Notes: a model not told the origin generated them from the sequence alone. Numbered from the stretch's first letter, positions 15,951-24,234 are shown. The stretch is DNA of 33,273 bases from Candidatus Woesearchaeota archaeon (GCA_016185815.1 JACPMT010000053.1:1-33273); one strand, 5' to 3'. Made by a program: numbers and translations.

Positions 15951-16718
15951 ATGGCAAATGATATTTTTCATTATGCAACAGACAGGTACGTCAATAAAGT
16001 CGTTACCGGGCAAGAAAAGGGGTTAAAGCCCATATATCTCAAAAAATATGTAAAGTTTGTAAAGAGATATGTAAAGCATGGCTCCAGCATTCTTGATTTG
16101 GGATGCGGGGCCGGTTTGTCGTCCGACCTTTTGAGCGAGGACTACAAGGTTGTTGGCGCTGATTTATCAAAACCGCTGATAAATTATGCAAGGAAGCATT
16201 TTAAAAATGTCAAATTCCAAGTCGAAGATGCCAGAAAGCTATCTTTCAATGACGAGACATTTGATGCTGTTATGGCATGCGGCTTTATAGAGCATATAAA
16301 TGAAGTTGAAGATGTCTTAAATGAAATGCTCAGAGTTGCAAAGAAAAACGGCTATGTGATTGTTGTTTCTCCAAATTGGTTTAGTCCGTTTAAGGCTATG
16401 AAGGCATTTATAACTCCTAAGGGCTATGAAACAATAGGCAGAAACCGGCTACAAATTTTGAAATGGTTCCTTAAAAGCCTTTATTACACATTCCAAAAGC
16501 CGATAAATCCCAGATATGTTCTCAGGAATCCTGATATATACGGCGAAGAGCTGGTTGGGGATGATATAGACATGGTTTATATTGCAAATCAGTACGACTT
16601 AAAGAGATTCTTTGAAAAAAAAGGATGCAAGGTGATTAAGATTAATGCCGATACATTTGCATTTTCCTCTATTCCATTTTTGGCAACTTGGCTGGGAGTA
16701 GTTGCCAAGAAAGCTTAA
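15951..16718 (+). CDS. Class I SAM-dependent methyltransferase
   Basis: 255 aa. Motif I is clear (ILDLGCGAGLSSDLL, about 45-59), followed by the acidic motif II strand (VVGADLSKPLINYA), motif III (FQVEDARKLSFNDETFDAV) and motif IV (VMACGFIEHINEVEDVLNEM), then LRVAKKNGYVIVVSPN. This is the Methyltransf_11/UbiE-like pattern. Residues 160-255 differ from small-molecule family members. The TATA box TTTATATATA (15921-15930) is centred 26 bp before the ATG, so this gene can also start its own leaderless transcript. It precedes the flippase by 12 bp, and a role in methylating a lipid-linked sugar is likely but unproven. Confidence 0.88.
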   Translation: MANDIFHYATDRYVNKVVTGQEKGLKPIYLKKYVKFVKRYVKHGSSILDLGCGAGLSSDLLSEDYKVVGADLSKPLINYARKHFKNVKFQVEDARKLSFNDETFDAVMACGFIEHINEVEDVLNEMLRVAKKNGYVIVVSPNWFSPFKAMKAFITPKGYETIGRNRLQILKWFLKSLYYTFQKPINPRYVLRNPDIYGEELVGDDIDMVYIANQYDLKRFFEKKGCKVIKINADTFAFSSIPFLATWLGVVAKKA

Positions 16719-16730
16719 AAAGTCATAAAA

Positions 16731-18173
16731 ATGGACACAATAAGGAGAATATCAAGAAATTTATTCTTTCAGGGAATTTCAGAATTAACTGTCAAAGGGC
16801 TTCAGATACTTATACTGATTTATATTGCCAGATTACTAAGGGAAACTGAATTCGGAAAATTTAATTTTGCAATAGCATTCACAACAATAGCGCTCATATT
16901 TGTGGACATAGGCTTGCAGCCGCTATTTGTAAGGGAAATAAGCAGGAAAAGGGAGCTTGCAGATAAATACATATTCCATAGCATAATAATAAAATCAATA
17001 CTATCATTGGTTGCATTCTTTGTTGTGATATTTATCCTGAATATTATGGCCTATCCTAAAGACATAAGGGTTGTTGTTTATATTATGTTTGCATTCACTA
17101 TTCTTAAGTCATTTACCGATGCTTTTAGCTCTGTGTTTCTTGCATTTGAGGAAATGCAGTGGGATGGCTTTCTTAAGATATTAAGAGCAGTGCTGCTAGC
17201 TGCCCTAGTGATTTATGCCTTACAAAAGGGATATGCGCTGATTGTTATAACATGGATGTATGTGATAACAGAAGTTATTGTGCTTTCTTTATGTTTGATT
17301 GTACTATTTACTAAATTCATAAAATTTGTGGCAAAAGTGGAAAGGGAACTTATAAAAAGACTCACTCTTGAAGCCCTTCCATTTGCTATCACCGTACTAT
17401 TCTACAGTTTGTATTTCTATATAGATTCTGTTATGCTCTCAAAAATGAGGGGGTTGTATGAAGTGGGATTGTACAGCGCAGCATACAATCTGACCATAGC
17501 GCTGATTTTTATACCTACTATTTATATTAATGCTGTATTTCCAAGCCTTTCAAAATTCTATGTTAAATCAAAAGAATCTCTGAAGTTCGCGTACAAGAAG
17601 TCCCTTCTGTATATGTCTGTAGCAGCTTTGCCTATAACTACTGTGTTATTTTTTTCAGGGAGCAACATAATCCATTTTTTGTACGGTCCGGGCTACGGCA
17701 AGTCCGTGCTTGTGCTGCAGATAATAGCAATAACAGTGCTGTTCAGGTTCATCAGTTTTGTAAATGCAATTACTATGGTTTCCATAGACAGGCAAAAACA
17801 AAGACTGTATTTGCAGGGCATAACTGCAGGGATCAACATTGCATTAAACTTGATTCTGATACCAGCTTATGGCTACATAGGGGCGGCAATAGCGACTGTT
17901 GCAACAGAATTCTTCCTGTTCATTTCTTATTTTTCGCCGATACTGAACTATTTCCAGAACTGGGGAGATAGCACAACATTAGTAAAACCTGTTATTGCTG
18001 CAATACTCGCATCAGGATTTTTTTTCCTTAGCCTGAACACGCCCTTGAAAATATTGTTGGTTTTTGCTGTGTATCTTGTGCTATTGGTTCTGCTCAAAGC
18101 ATTTAAAAAGGAGGACTGGGTTATCTTCAAGGGGGTTTTGAGCAGCGCTAAACCGAGAAAAGAGGCTGTTTGA
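16731..18173 (+). CDS. Wzx-type polysaccharide flippase (MOP superfamily)
   Basis: 480 aa with about 14 hydrophobic segments across the whole length and short charged loops, the typical profile and length of oligosaccharide flippases. Recognisable family parts include NLFFQGISELTVKGLQILIL at the start, a cytoplasmic IGLQPLFVREISRKRELADK, the central LPFAITVLFYSLYFYIDSVM helix and AAIATVATEFFLF near the end. It would move a lipid-linked glycan from the cytoplasmic to the outer face of the membrane. It is tightly linked to the upstream methyltransferase (12-bp gap) and converges with the UDP-xylose gene. Confidence 0.9.
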   Translation: MDTIRRISRNLFFQGISELTVKGLQILILIYIARLLRETEFGKFNFAIAFTTIALIFVDIGLQPLFVREISRKRELADKYIFHSIIIKSILSLVAFFVVIFILNIMAYPKDIRVVVYIMFAFTILKSFTDAFSSVFLAFEEMQWDGFLKILRAVLLAALVIYALQKGYALIVITWMYVITEVIVLSLCLIVLFTKFIKFVAKVERELIKRLTLEALPFAITVLFYSLYFYIDSVMLSKMRGLYEVGLYSAAYNLTIALIFIPTIYINAVFPSLSKFYVKSKESLKFAYKKSLLYMSVAALPITTVLFFSGSNIIHFLYGPGYGKSVLVLQIIAITVLFRFISFVNAITMVSIDRQKQRLYLQGITAGINIALNLILIPAYGYIGAAIATVATEFFLFISYFSPILNYFQNWGDSTTLVKPVIAAILASGFFFLSLNTPLKILLVFAVYLVLLVLLKAFKKEDWVIFKGVLSSAKPRKEAV

Positions 18174-18185
18174 ATTGTATTAAGC

Positions 18186-19157
18186 TTACGAAGGAGTGAT
18201 TTTAATTCTTCTTAAACCATTTATGGTTCTTTTTAGCCCTTCTTTCAATCCTATCACGGGCTGCCATTTCAATTCCTTTTTTGCTTTTTTTATGTCCGGG
18301 CACCTGACATGCGGGTCATCCAAAGGCAGCGGCTTAAACACTATTTTGCTCCTGCTTTTAGCCAATTCTTTTATTATTTCGGCAAACTCCAGAATTGTGT
18401 GCTCTTCCGGATTTCCGAGGTTGACAGGCTCATTTATTTCAGATATCATTAGTTTATATATCCCTTCTACCAAATCGCTTACATAGCAAAAGCTTCTTGT
18501 CTGCTTGCCATTGCCATAGACTGTGATAGGCTCGTTTTTTAATGCCTGTGTTATGAAGTTCGGAACAACCCTGCCGTCATCTTTCCTCATTCTTGGGCCA
18601 TATGTGTTGAAAATCCTTGCAATCTTCGTGTCGAGCTTGTGGATCCTGTGGTAAGCCATTGTCAATGCTTCAGCAAATCTTTTTGCCTCATCATAACATC
18701 CCCTTATTCCTATTGGATTTACGTTTCCCCAGTAAGATTCCGGCTGAGGGTTGACCAAAGGATCGCCATAAACCTCTGACGTTGACGCAAGCAGGTATTT
18801 CACCTTTTTTGCCAGTGCCAGGCCAAGAGTGTTGTGGGTTCCCAAACTTCCCACCTTCAAGGTCTGTATTGGTATTTTTTGGTAGTCCACAGGGCTTGCA
18901 GGAGATGCAAAATGCAGCACAAAATCAAGTTCTTCATTTACAACAATATGCTTGCTGACATCATGGTGGATATATTTGAAATCAGGATTGCTTCTCAAGT
19001 GCTCTATGTTTTTTATATCCCCTGTTACAAGATTGTCCATGGCAATCACTTTGAATCCCTTACCCAGAAGAAATTCGCACAAATGGCTGCCGATAAATCC
19101 TGCCCCTCCGGTTATCAATGCTGTTTTCATTTTGGTTTGGTTTTTATTTTTATTCAT
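18186..19157 (-). CDS. uxs: UDP-glucuronate decarboxylase (UDP-xylose synthase)
   Basis: Up to 323 aa, an extended short-chain dehydrogenase. The NAD-binding GGAGFIGSHLCEFL follows residue 15, and the catalytic YxxxK lies in GCYDEAKRFAE (about 154-164). The conserved blocks LLASTSEVYGDPLVNPQPES, YWGNVNPIG, ARIFNTYGPRM and TRSFCYVSDLVEGI match the UXS family closely. It removes CO2 from UDP-glucuronate to give UDP-xylose. The in-frame ATG at 19130 (residue 10, MKTALITGG) is an alternative start; the extra residues (NKNKNQTK) look dispensable. It lies 41 bp after the nucleotidyltransferase and completes a three-gene sugar-nucleotide unit with it and the dehydrogenase. Confidence 0.88.
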   Translation of the reverse strand: MNKNKNQTKMKTALITGGAGFIGSHLCEFLLGKGFKVIAMDNLVTGDIKNIEHLRSNPDFKYIHHDVSKHIVVNEELDFVLHFASPASPVDYQKIPIQTLKVGSLGTHNTLGLALAKKVKYLLASTSEVYGDPLVNPQPESYWGNVNPIGIRGCYDEAKRFAEALTMAYHRIHKLDTKIARIFNTYGPRMRKDDGRVVPNFITQALKNEPITVYGNGKQTRSFCYVSDLVEGIYKLMISEINEPVNLGNPEEHTILEFAEIIKELAKSRSKIVFKPLPLDDPHVRCPDIKKAKKELKWQPVIGLKEGLKRTINGLRRIKITPS

Positions 19158-19198
19158 TTAATGGGTTTTTGTTAATGCGTTTATTTATTGCGTTTTAG

Positions 19199-19936
19199 TC
19201 AATTCTCTTCTTTATAGTACTTATTTGCCTTTTCCAGCTGCCCAATGCTCCCTATGTCATACCATTTTTTATCTGTGACAAAAGAGTGCACCTTTTCCCT
19301 TTTGTGAAGCCATTCAATAAAGCTGCCTGTTTTATCCGGGTTATTTCCCTGCTCAATGTATTTTTTAATGAGCGGTATCGTCTTCTTTGGGAACAGGTAA
19401 ATCCCGGTTGATGCCAGTGTTGATTTTGGGTTTGAGGGCTTTTCCTCAAAGTTTACGATAATGCCGTCTTTTACTTCAACAATCCCGTAATGCCTTGCCA
19501 GTTCAATGTCTTTCACGTCATAGAGCACTATTACATTTGACTTCTTTTTTTTGAAGAAATTTGCTGCATCTGCCAATGGCATCTCAAAAAGATTGTCGCC
19601 GGCAACAACTATGAGGTCGTTATCCAGGTTTTTTTTAGTGATGGTATGGTGTATGTCTCCCAATGCCCCAAGCCTGTCCTCATTGCTCTTGGTGCCGTCA
19701 TTTATTATTTCAACCGGCTTTTCAGCATCGAAATTGCCGAGCCATTTTTTGAAATGCTGCTCGAATTTGTCGTTTGTAACAATGTATATCCTGCTGATAG
19801 AGCCCACATGGCTTAATTTTTTTATTATGTGCTCTATTATGGGCTTTCCGGCTACTTCCAGCAATGGCTTCGGGGTGTTTTCCGTCAGGGGATGCAATCT
19901 TGTTGCATAGCCTGCCGCCAGTATTATTGCATCCAC
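19199..19936 (-). CDS. Sugar-1-phosphate nucleotidyltransferase
   Basis: 245 aa. The pyrophosphorylase signature is intact: AIILAAGYATRLHPLTENTP then KPLLEVAGKPIIEH, with the GxxTR loop and PK lysine. The metal-binding VVAGDNLFEM motif and the sugar-binding VEVKDGIIVNFEEKP segment are also present. It has the length of RfbA/GlmU-type enzymes without a trimerisation tail. The start codon is GTG, directly after the TAG of the upstream dehydrogenase gene with no spacer. Given its neighbours, UTP plus glucose-1-phosphate to UDP-glucose is the likeliest reaction, but dTTP and other sugars cannot be excluded. Confidence 0.88.
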   Translation of the reverse strand: MDAIILAAGYATRLHPLTENTPKPLLEVAGKPIIEHIIKKLSHVGSISRIYIVTNDKFEQHFKKWLGNFDAEKPVEIINDGTKSNEDRLGALGDIHHTITKKNLDNDLIVVAGDNLFEMPLADAANFFKKKKSNVIVLYDVKDIELARHYGIVEVKDGIIVNFEEKPSNPKSTLASTGIYLFPKKTIPLIKKYIEQGNNPDKTGSFIEWLHKREKVHSFVTDKKWYDIGSIGQLEKANKYYKEEN

Positions 19937-21238
19937 CTAAATCACTTCCTTTCTTCCGATGCTGATGTATGTGAAGCCTTCTTTTTTAACATCTTCGGGC
20001 CTGTAAATGTTCCTTCCGTCAATTATCAAAGGATGCTTCATCAGGGGCTTTATTCTTTTCAAGTCAAGCTTTTTGAATTCGTCCCATTCTGTTATGACAA
20101 CCAAAGCGTCTGCATCTATTGCGGCATCGTAAGGGTCGCTGGAGTATGCAACATTTTTCAGGATGCCTTTTGCTTTTTCCATTGCCTTTGGGTCATACGC
20201 CTTTATTTTTGCCCCTTCCTTCTGCAGCTCGCTTATTATATCAACTGAAGGCGCAAATCTCATGTCATCGGTGTTTGGCTTGAACGCCAGCCCCAGGATT
20301 CCGATTGTCTTGCCCTTTACAATCCACAATGCTTTTTCTATTTTCCTTACAAAATGCTTTCTTTGATTATTGTTTATTTCCTGCACTGCCTTAAGCAGCT
20401 TGAAATCGTACCCGAATTTTTCTGATATCCTTATAAATGCCTCTGCATCCTTTGGGAAGCAAAATCCCCCATATCCGATTCCGGCGTTGAGGAATACCCT
20501 TCCGATCCGCTTGTCACACCCCATTCCCTCAGCTACTTTTTCAATGTCAGCGCCTGCCAGCTCGCATATATTTGCTATGGCATTTATAAATGAGATTTTT
20601 GCCGCCAAAAACGAGTTTGAAGCGTGCTTGATTATTTCCGCGCTTTTTATGTCTGTGAAGATAATCGGCGATTTCAGCGACGAGTACAATTTTTTCATTA
20701 TATCCTTTGCTTTTTCGCTTTCGCACCCGATCACTATCCTGTCTGGGTGCATGAAGTCGTTCACCGCGCTTCCCTCCCTCAAGAATTCGGGATTGCTTAC
20801 AACATCAAAATCAACCTTGTGCGCATTGTAGCTTTTTATTGACTTTGCAACTTTCTCCCCTGTCTCAACCGGAACAGTGCTTTTCTCCACAATTATCTTG
20901 TAAGAATCCATTGCCTCCGCTATTGACAATGCTACGTTCTCAACATAGCTTAAGTCAGCCTCCCCGTTATCTTTTGGCGGAGTTCCGACGCAGATAAATA
21001 TGATTTCAGATTTCCTGATTGCGCCGTTTAAGTCTGACGAGAAAACAAGCTTTTTTTCTTTTTTGTTCTTCGCAACCAGCTCATCCAGATTTGGCTCATA
21101 GATTGGAACGATGCCGCTGTTAAGCTTGCCTATCTTATCTTTGTCTACATCAACGCAGATTACATCATTTCCAAGCTCTGCAAAGCACGCTCCTGTGACA
21201 AGACCTACATAGCCCGCTCCAACAACTGCAATTTTCAT
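19937..21238 (-). CDS. ugd: UDP-glucose 6-dehydrogenase
   Basis: 433 aa, full family length. The N-terminal Rossmann fold begins MKIAVVGAGYVGLVTGACFA. Family motifs include VGTPPKDNGEADLSYV, the EKSTVPVETGE segment, SNPEFLREGSAVNDFMHPDR, the helix HASNSFLAAKISFINAIANI and the catalytic cysteine in YGGFCFPKDAEAF; the C-terminal domain carries LGLAFKPNTDDMR. It oxidises UDP-glucose to UDP-glucuronate with two NAD+. It is the first gene of the minus-strand unit. The TATTTAAATA palindrome (21260-21269) is centred about 26 bp before its ATG, so its transcript is probably leaderless, and the divergent RHH-fusion gene is well placed to control it. Confidence 0.95.
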   Translation of the reverse strand: MKIAVVGAGYVGLVTGACFAELGNDVICVDVDKDKIGKLNSGIVPIYEPNLDELVAKNKKEKKLVFSSDLNGAIRKSEIIFICVGTPPKDNGEADLSYVENVALSIAEAMDSYKIIVEKSTVPVETGEKVAKSIKSYNAHKVDFDVVSNPEFLREGSAVNDFMHPDRIVIGCESEKAKDIMKKLYSSLKSPIIFTDIKSAEIIKHASNSFLAAKISFINAIANICELAGADIEKVAEGMGCDKRIGRVFLNAGIGYGGFCFPKDAEAFIRISEKFGYDFKLLKAVQEINNNQRKHFVRKIEKALWIVKGKTIGILGLAFKPNTDDMRFAPSVDIISELQKEGAKIKAYDPKAMEKAKGILKNVAYSSDPYDAAIDADALVVITEWDEFKKLDLKRIKPLMKHPLIIDGRNIYRPEDVKKEGFTYISIGRKEVI

Positions 21239-21301
21239 TATGGCTATAGAACAGAAACGTATTTAAATATCTTACCATTATCCTACTTTATACTACCCAG
21301 A
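21239..21301. promoter_or_regulatory. Divergent promoter between ugd and the RHH-fusion gene
   Basis: The 63-bp gap holds the palindromic TATA element TATTTAAATA (21260-21269), usable in both directions. On the plus side, three related motifs follow at about 10-11 bp spacing: TTACC (21272-21276), CCTAC (21282-21286) and CTACC (21294-21298). Such phased short repeats fit dimeric RHH binding on one face of DNA, so this is the likely operator of the regulator encoded next to it. The promoter is well supported; the operator reading is inference. Confidence 0.5.
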
Positions 21302-22102
21302 ATGCCTAAAACAAAAATCTCCATAACAATCAACGAAAAGACATTACATGACATAGATTCCATCATTGACAATGTGTATATCCGCAACAGAAGCCAAGCT
21401 ATAGAGCACCTTGCCAAGAGCGCCTTGGGAGAGAACAAGTCAGCTGTAATTCTCCTTGGCGGCAATGACAGGCATTTGAGGATTTCAAAAGAAGACTACA
21501 GGCCGACTGCAAGGATAAAAAACAATCCTGTCATAGAACTTGGGTTGAAAAGGCTGAGGGAAAACAATTTCAAGACTGTGTTCATTGTCGCAAGGCATAA
21601 TTTATTGACTAAGTTGTTTGAGATGCTGAAAGACGGCACAGGTTACGGGGTAAAAATAAGCTATATTGAGGAGAAATCCTCCAACGGCACTGCTGATTCC
21701 TTGAGGCTCCTGAAAGGCAGGGTTAATGCAAATTTCCTTGTTGTTTACGGCGATATAATTTTTAACAGGATAAACATTGAGGAATTGTGGAATGACCACA
21801 TAAAACAGAATGCAATTGCAACAATAATGCTTACTACATCTTCAAAACCTAGCGAAAAGGGAACTGTAAGGGTTGAGGGCAACAAGGTGCTTACCTTCAC
21901 CCAAAAGCCTAAAAAATCAGACATTTACCTTGTTTTTTCACCCATCTTTGTCGCAGAGCCGCAGATTTTCGAATACCCGGGCGCAAGCCTTGAGTTCAAT
22001 GTCTTTCCCGAGCTTGCTGAGAAAGGGCTGCTTAACGGGCATTTAAGCTCTGAAAAGGAAGTTCATATACATAACAAAAGAGACATTGAAAAGTTAAGAT
22101 AA
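21302..22102 (+). CDS. RHH DNA-binding domain fused to a degenerate nucleotidyltransferase domain
   Basis: 266 aa. Residues 1-45 are a ribbon-helix-helix domain (KISITINEKTLHDIDSIIDN, then NRSQAIEHLAKSAL). Residues 48-266 follow the fold of sugar nucleotidyltransferases: AVILLGG, the NPVIELGLKRLRENNFKTVF helix and strand, the metal-site strand FLVVYGDIIFN, and VRVEGNKVLTFTQKP. The usual GxGTR-PK signature is replaced: GGNDRHLRISKEDYRPTARI lacks the Gly-Thr-Arg loop and the normal lysine. It therefore probably binds a sugar nucleotide without making one, and acts as a sensor-repressor. It diverges from the ugd-nucleotidyltransferase-uxs unit, the obvious target. Confidence 0.8.
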   Translation: MPKTKISITINEKTLHDIDSIIDNVYIRNRSQAIEHLAKSALGENKSAVILLGGNDRHLRISKEDYRPTARIKNNPVIELGLKRLRENNFKTVFIVARHNLLTKLFEMLKDGTGYGVKISYIEEKSSNGTADSLRLLKGRVNANFLVVYGDIIFNRINIEELWNDHIKQNAIATIMLTTSSKPSEKGTVRVEGNKVLTFTQKPKKSDIYLVFSPIFVAEPQIFEYPGASLEFNVFPELAEKGLLNGHLSSEKEVHIHNKRDIEKLR

Positions 22103-22103
22103 A

Positions 22104-23099
22104 TCATATTGTAAACCCACAATTAGCCTCTCTATACGATTCTAAAACTTGATTATTATTACCTGAGCTAGAATAAATTATTTTTGCTAATTCTACATCA
22201 GTACTCGGTCTTTTATTTTTCATCTCTGTTGTTATTTGTTTTATAAAATAAGAGTTTTGTTTATTTAGAATTTCATCGTAAATAATATAAAATGACATAG
22301 TTTGGCAATTGGTATCTTTTCTTTTTTCTCCGAACGACCAACCAGATATTGGAGGATTGGGTCTATTAGCCTCTAACATCGAGAAACCCACCCTATAAGC
22401 TTCTATCTGTGAGTCATATACCTGATGACACTCTGGAACATATTGATATACATACGTTTGGATTGGGAAAGTGAATACATGATTAAGATCGTAGTTAAAT
22501 TTACTCCAATCAAAATTTAAACAATTAAGGAAAGAATGTACTAATTCGTGATGAAAACTATAGCATTTGTCCTCAGCAGTTTCCCATTGATTATCTATAG
22601 AATATATAATTTTACCAGCAGAACATCCAGAGGCATTTTCTCCACAGTTTTTAATCAATTCGTCCTCTTTTACATAACGAAAAATAATGGGAGGTTTCCA
22701 ATTACAAGTATCAAAATTAGTATTAGTAATATCCTTTAAGACTTGAAAGAATTTCTCATGCACTATAGTAGATTTGCCACATTTCTCAATAAAATTTGGT
22801 ATATTTGGGCAATCTGATATTATATTGTCTGTATAGAATAATACCCTATCTGTATGATACACTGACGGAATATTAAAAAAATCTATCTTAAGTGAAGAGT
22901 ATCCTTTAGGGCATTTATTATTAAAAGCACAGTTTTCATAAATCTTATAGATATTCTTAATTTGTTTTTCTTCTAAATAGCTATTTTTGACGAATCTATA
23001 ACCTTCATAATTCCCAAACTTACTCTTAAAGAAAAGCATAATTATAATAATTGAAACCAAAGTTATAGAAAAATTAATTATTAAGTGTTTAAATTTCAT
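22104..23099 (-). CDS. Membrane-anchored HExxH protein, putative zinc metallopeptidase
   Basis: 331 aa. Residues 7-24 are one N-terminal membrane segment (IINFSITLVSIIIIMLFF), leaving a large, Cys-rich exported part with about a dozen cysteines. The motif HHELVHSF places H184, E185 and H188 as an HExxH zinc site; E233 in DSQIEAYRVGF is a candidate third ligand, which would make it gluzincin-like. No known peptidase family is recognised outside this motif, so the assignment rests on it alone. TTATATAA (23121-23128) is centred about 25 bp before the ATG, indicating a leaderless transcript. Its codon use is as AT-rich as the RHS island, unlike the glycan genes next to it. Confidence 0.6.
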   Translation of the reverse strand: MKFKHLIINFSITLVSIIIIMLFFKSKFGNYEGYRFVKNSYLEEKQIKNIYKIYENCAFNNKCPKGYSSLKIDFFNIPSVYHTDRVLFYTDNIISDCPNIPNFIEKCGKSTIVHEKFFQVLKDITNTNFDTCNWKPPIIFRYVKEDELIKNCGENASGCSAGKIIYSIDNQWETAEDKCYSFHHELVHSFLNCLNFDWSKFNYDLNHVFTFPIQTYVYQYVPECHQVYDSQIEAYRVGFSMLEANRPNPPISGWSFGEKRKDTNCQTMSFYIIYDEILNKQNSYFIKQITTEMKNKRPSTDVELAKIIYSSSGNNNQVLESYREANCGFTI

Positions 23100-23158
23100 A
23101 AGGTAATATTATAAGGTTCTTTATATAAACATTCCCAAAAGAAATTCTAAGATAAATT

Positions 23159-23220
23159 AAGGTGGACAGCTTTTCCAGGCTCCCACACATAAGTGCAGTA
23201 CTGCTGGAAACGGAGGCTTG
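23159..23220 (-). pseudogene. Truncated 5S rRNA copy (3' half)
   Basis: These 62 bp match 24090-24151, the 3' part of the intact 5S gene, at 60 of 62 positions and in the same orientation. The copy covers the 3' strand of helix II, helices IV and V and the 3' strand of helix I. Homology stops abruptly at GGCTTG (plus strand). The two copies are 931 bp apart and bracket the LAGLIDADG gene, like the att sites of an element integrated in an RNA gene. Confidence 0.88.
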
Positions 23221-23412
23221 TTATAAGTATATTAACACTTAAAGCCTACTATCTTTGATTTATTCTCCATTTAAATCATCTTAACATAGTCTCAACCGCC
23301 AAATTATGATTTTTGTTTTCTATATTGAAAATAAGCACTGGACATTCTCACGTATAATATTTAAACTAAAATCATTTAAGCAGTTTCAACACAAAAAAAG
23401 TCAGTGATTTAA
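23221..23412. promoter_or_regulatory. Non-coding leader between the 5S fragment and the endonuclease gene
   Basis: This 192-bp stretch has no gene. It holds a near-palindrome (TTTTCTATATTGAAAA, 23316-23331) and a TATA-like ATATTTAAAC centred near 23361, about 50 bp before the endonuclease ATG, which would give a leader of about 25 nt. No strong Shine-Dalgarno is seen. Confidence 0.35.
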
Positions 23413-24084
23413 ATGATTTCAAAAAATTTCGCAAGATGCTTGGCTAAGATAAGTGGTGATGGATATTTACATCATCGATATATCAGATATAATAATACTT
23501 GTGAAGAACTTCTCCAAGAATTTAAAGAGGATATGGCTGAGGAGTTTGGCAATATTAAATTTACAGAAGGAATTAATAATTCTGGCACAAGATTCGTTCA
23601 CGTTACCAGAAAACAAATTGTAAATAAATTTCTTGAATATCAAGATGATTTTAGAAGTAGTTCAATTTATGTTCCAGAAATAATAAAGAGAGCTGACAAA
23701 TCAATACAAAAAGAGTATTTAAGGGTGTTATATGATGATGAAGGCTGCGCTGCTTTAAGACTCTATGTAAAAGGCAAAGAATGGAAGAGAAACATAACAT
23801 TGACATCTAATTCCTTAAGGCTGTTGGAAGATGTTAAGTCAATGCTTTTTAGTTTTGGTATTAAGTCAAACAGAATTACCAGAACAAAGTCTAATAGCCT
23901 TAAAGACAAGTCTTACGTTCTAAGCATAACAGGCAAAGATAATATAGCCAAATTCAGAGAAAATATAGGTTTTAAGCATCCAGAGAAGGCTAGAAAGCTG
24001 AATTTAATGGTAAAATCTTATATAGCTAATTCTAGAAATATTAGGGAATTTGAAAAATTAAAAGTGGAGCTCATGTTCCCATAA
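23413..24084 (+). CDS. LAGLIDADG homing endonuclease
   Basis: 223 aa with two LAGLIDADG-type motifs, so probably a monomeric two-domain enzyme. Motif 1 is CLAKISGDGYL (residues 9-19, acidic D16) and motif 2 is YLRVLYDDEGCAAL (residues 102-115, acidic E110). About 85-90 residues separate them, the usual spacing. DNA-contacting parts are rich in Lys, Arg and Asn (NSGTRFVHVTRKQI; KRNITLTSNSLRLL). It is not in frame with any host protein and is not inside the 5S gene; it is free-standing and reads toward the 5S gene, ending 9 bp before it. A cleavage site in or near the 5S gene is the obvious guess from the flanking duplication. Confidence 0.9.
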   Translation: MISKNFARCLAKISGDGYLHHRYIRYNNTCEELLQEFKEDMAEEFGNIKFTEGINNSGTRFVHVTRKQIVNKFLEYQDDFRSSSIYVPEIIKRADKSIQKEYLRVLYDDEGCAALRLYVKGKEWKRNITLTSNSLRLLEDVKSMLFSFGIKSNRITRTKSNSLKDKSYVLSITGKDNIAKFRENIGFKHPEKARKLNLMVKSYIANSRNIREFEKLKVELMFP

Positions 24085-24093
24085 TAATAAAGG

Positions 24094-24234
24094 TGGACAG
24101 CTTTTCCAGGTTCCCACACGTAAGTGCAGTACTGCTGGAAACGGAGGCTTGCTTAACTCTCACGCGAGCCGAGCTCCAAAGCTCAATCCGTGTTCGGGAT
24201 GGGAACGGGTGAACCAAGCCCCTATGACCGTCCA
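24094..24234 (-). rRNA. rrf: 5S ribosomal RNA with a 28-nt expansion
   Basis: Helix I pairs TGGACGG with CTGTCCA at the two ends. Helix II pairs GGGGCTTG with CAAGCCTC. The conserved loop C (TTCCCATCCCGAACACGGA), AGTTAAGC and loop E/helix IV parts (CCAGCAGTACTGC) are all present. The RNA is about 141 nt, longer than usual, because 28 nt (24159-24186) are inserted between CACGGA and AGTTAAGC, at the bulge of helix III. The insert can fold into two hairpins: TTGAGC with GCTCGG (loop TTTGGA), and CTC with GAG (loop GCGT). The gene stands alone, away from 16S and 23S, in the rqcH direction. Confidence 0.93.

Noticed and set aside
23413..24084. Endonuclease gene as an intein or intron ORF
   Set aside because: It is not in frame with a host protein and lies outside the intact 5S gene, so it is free-standing.
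24159..24186. Archaeal intron in the 5S gene
   Set aside because: I tested the junction for a bulge-helix-bulge; the start of the insert does not pair with the start of the downstream exon. An expansion segment fits better.
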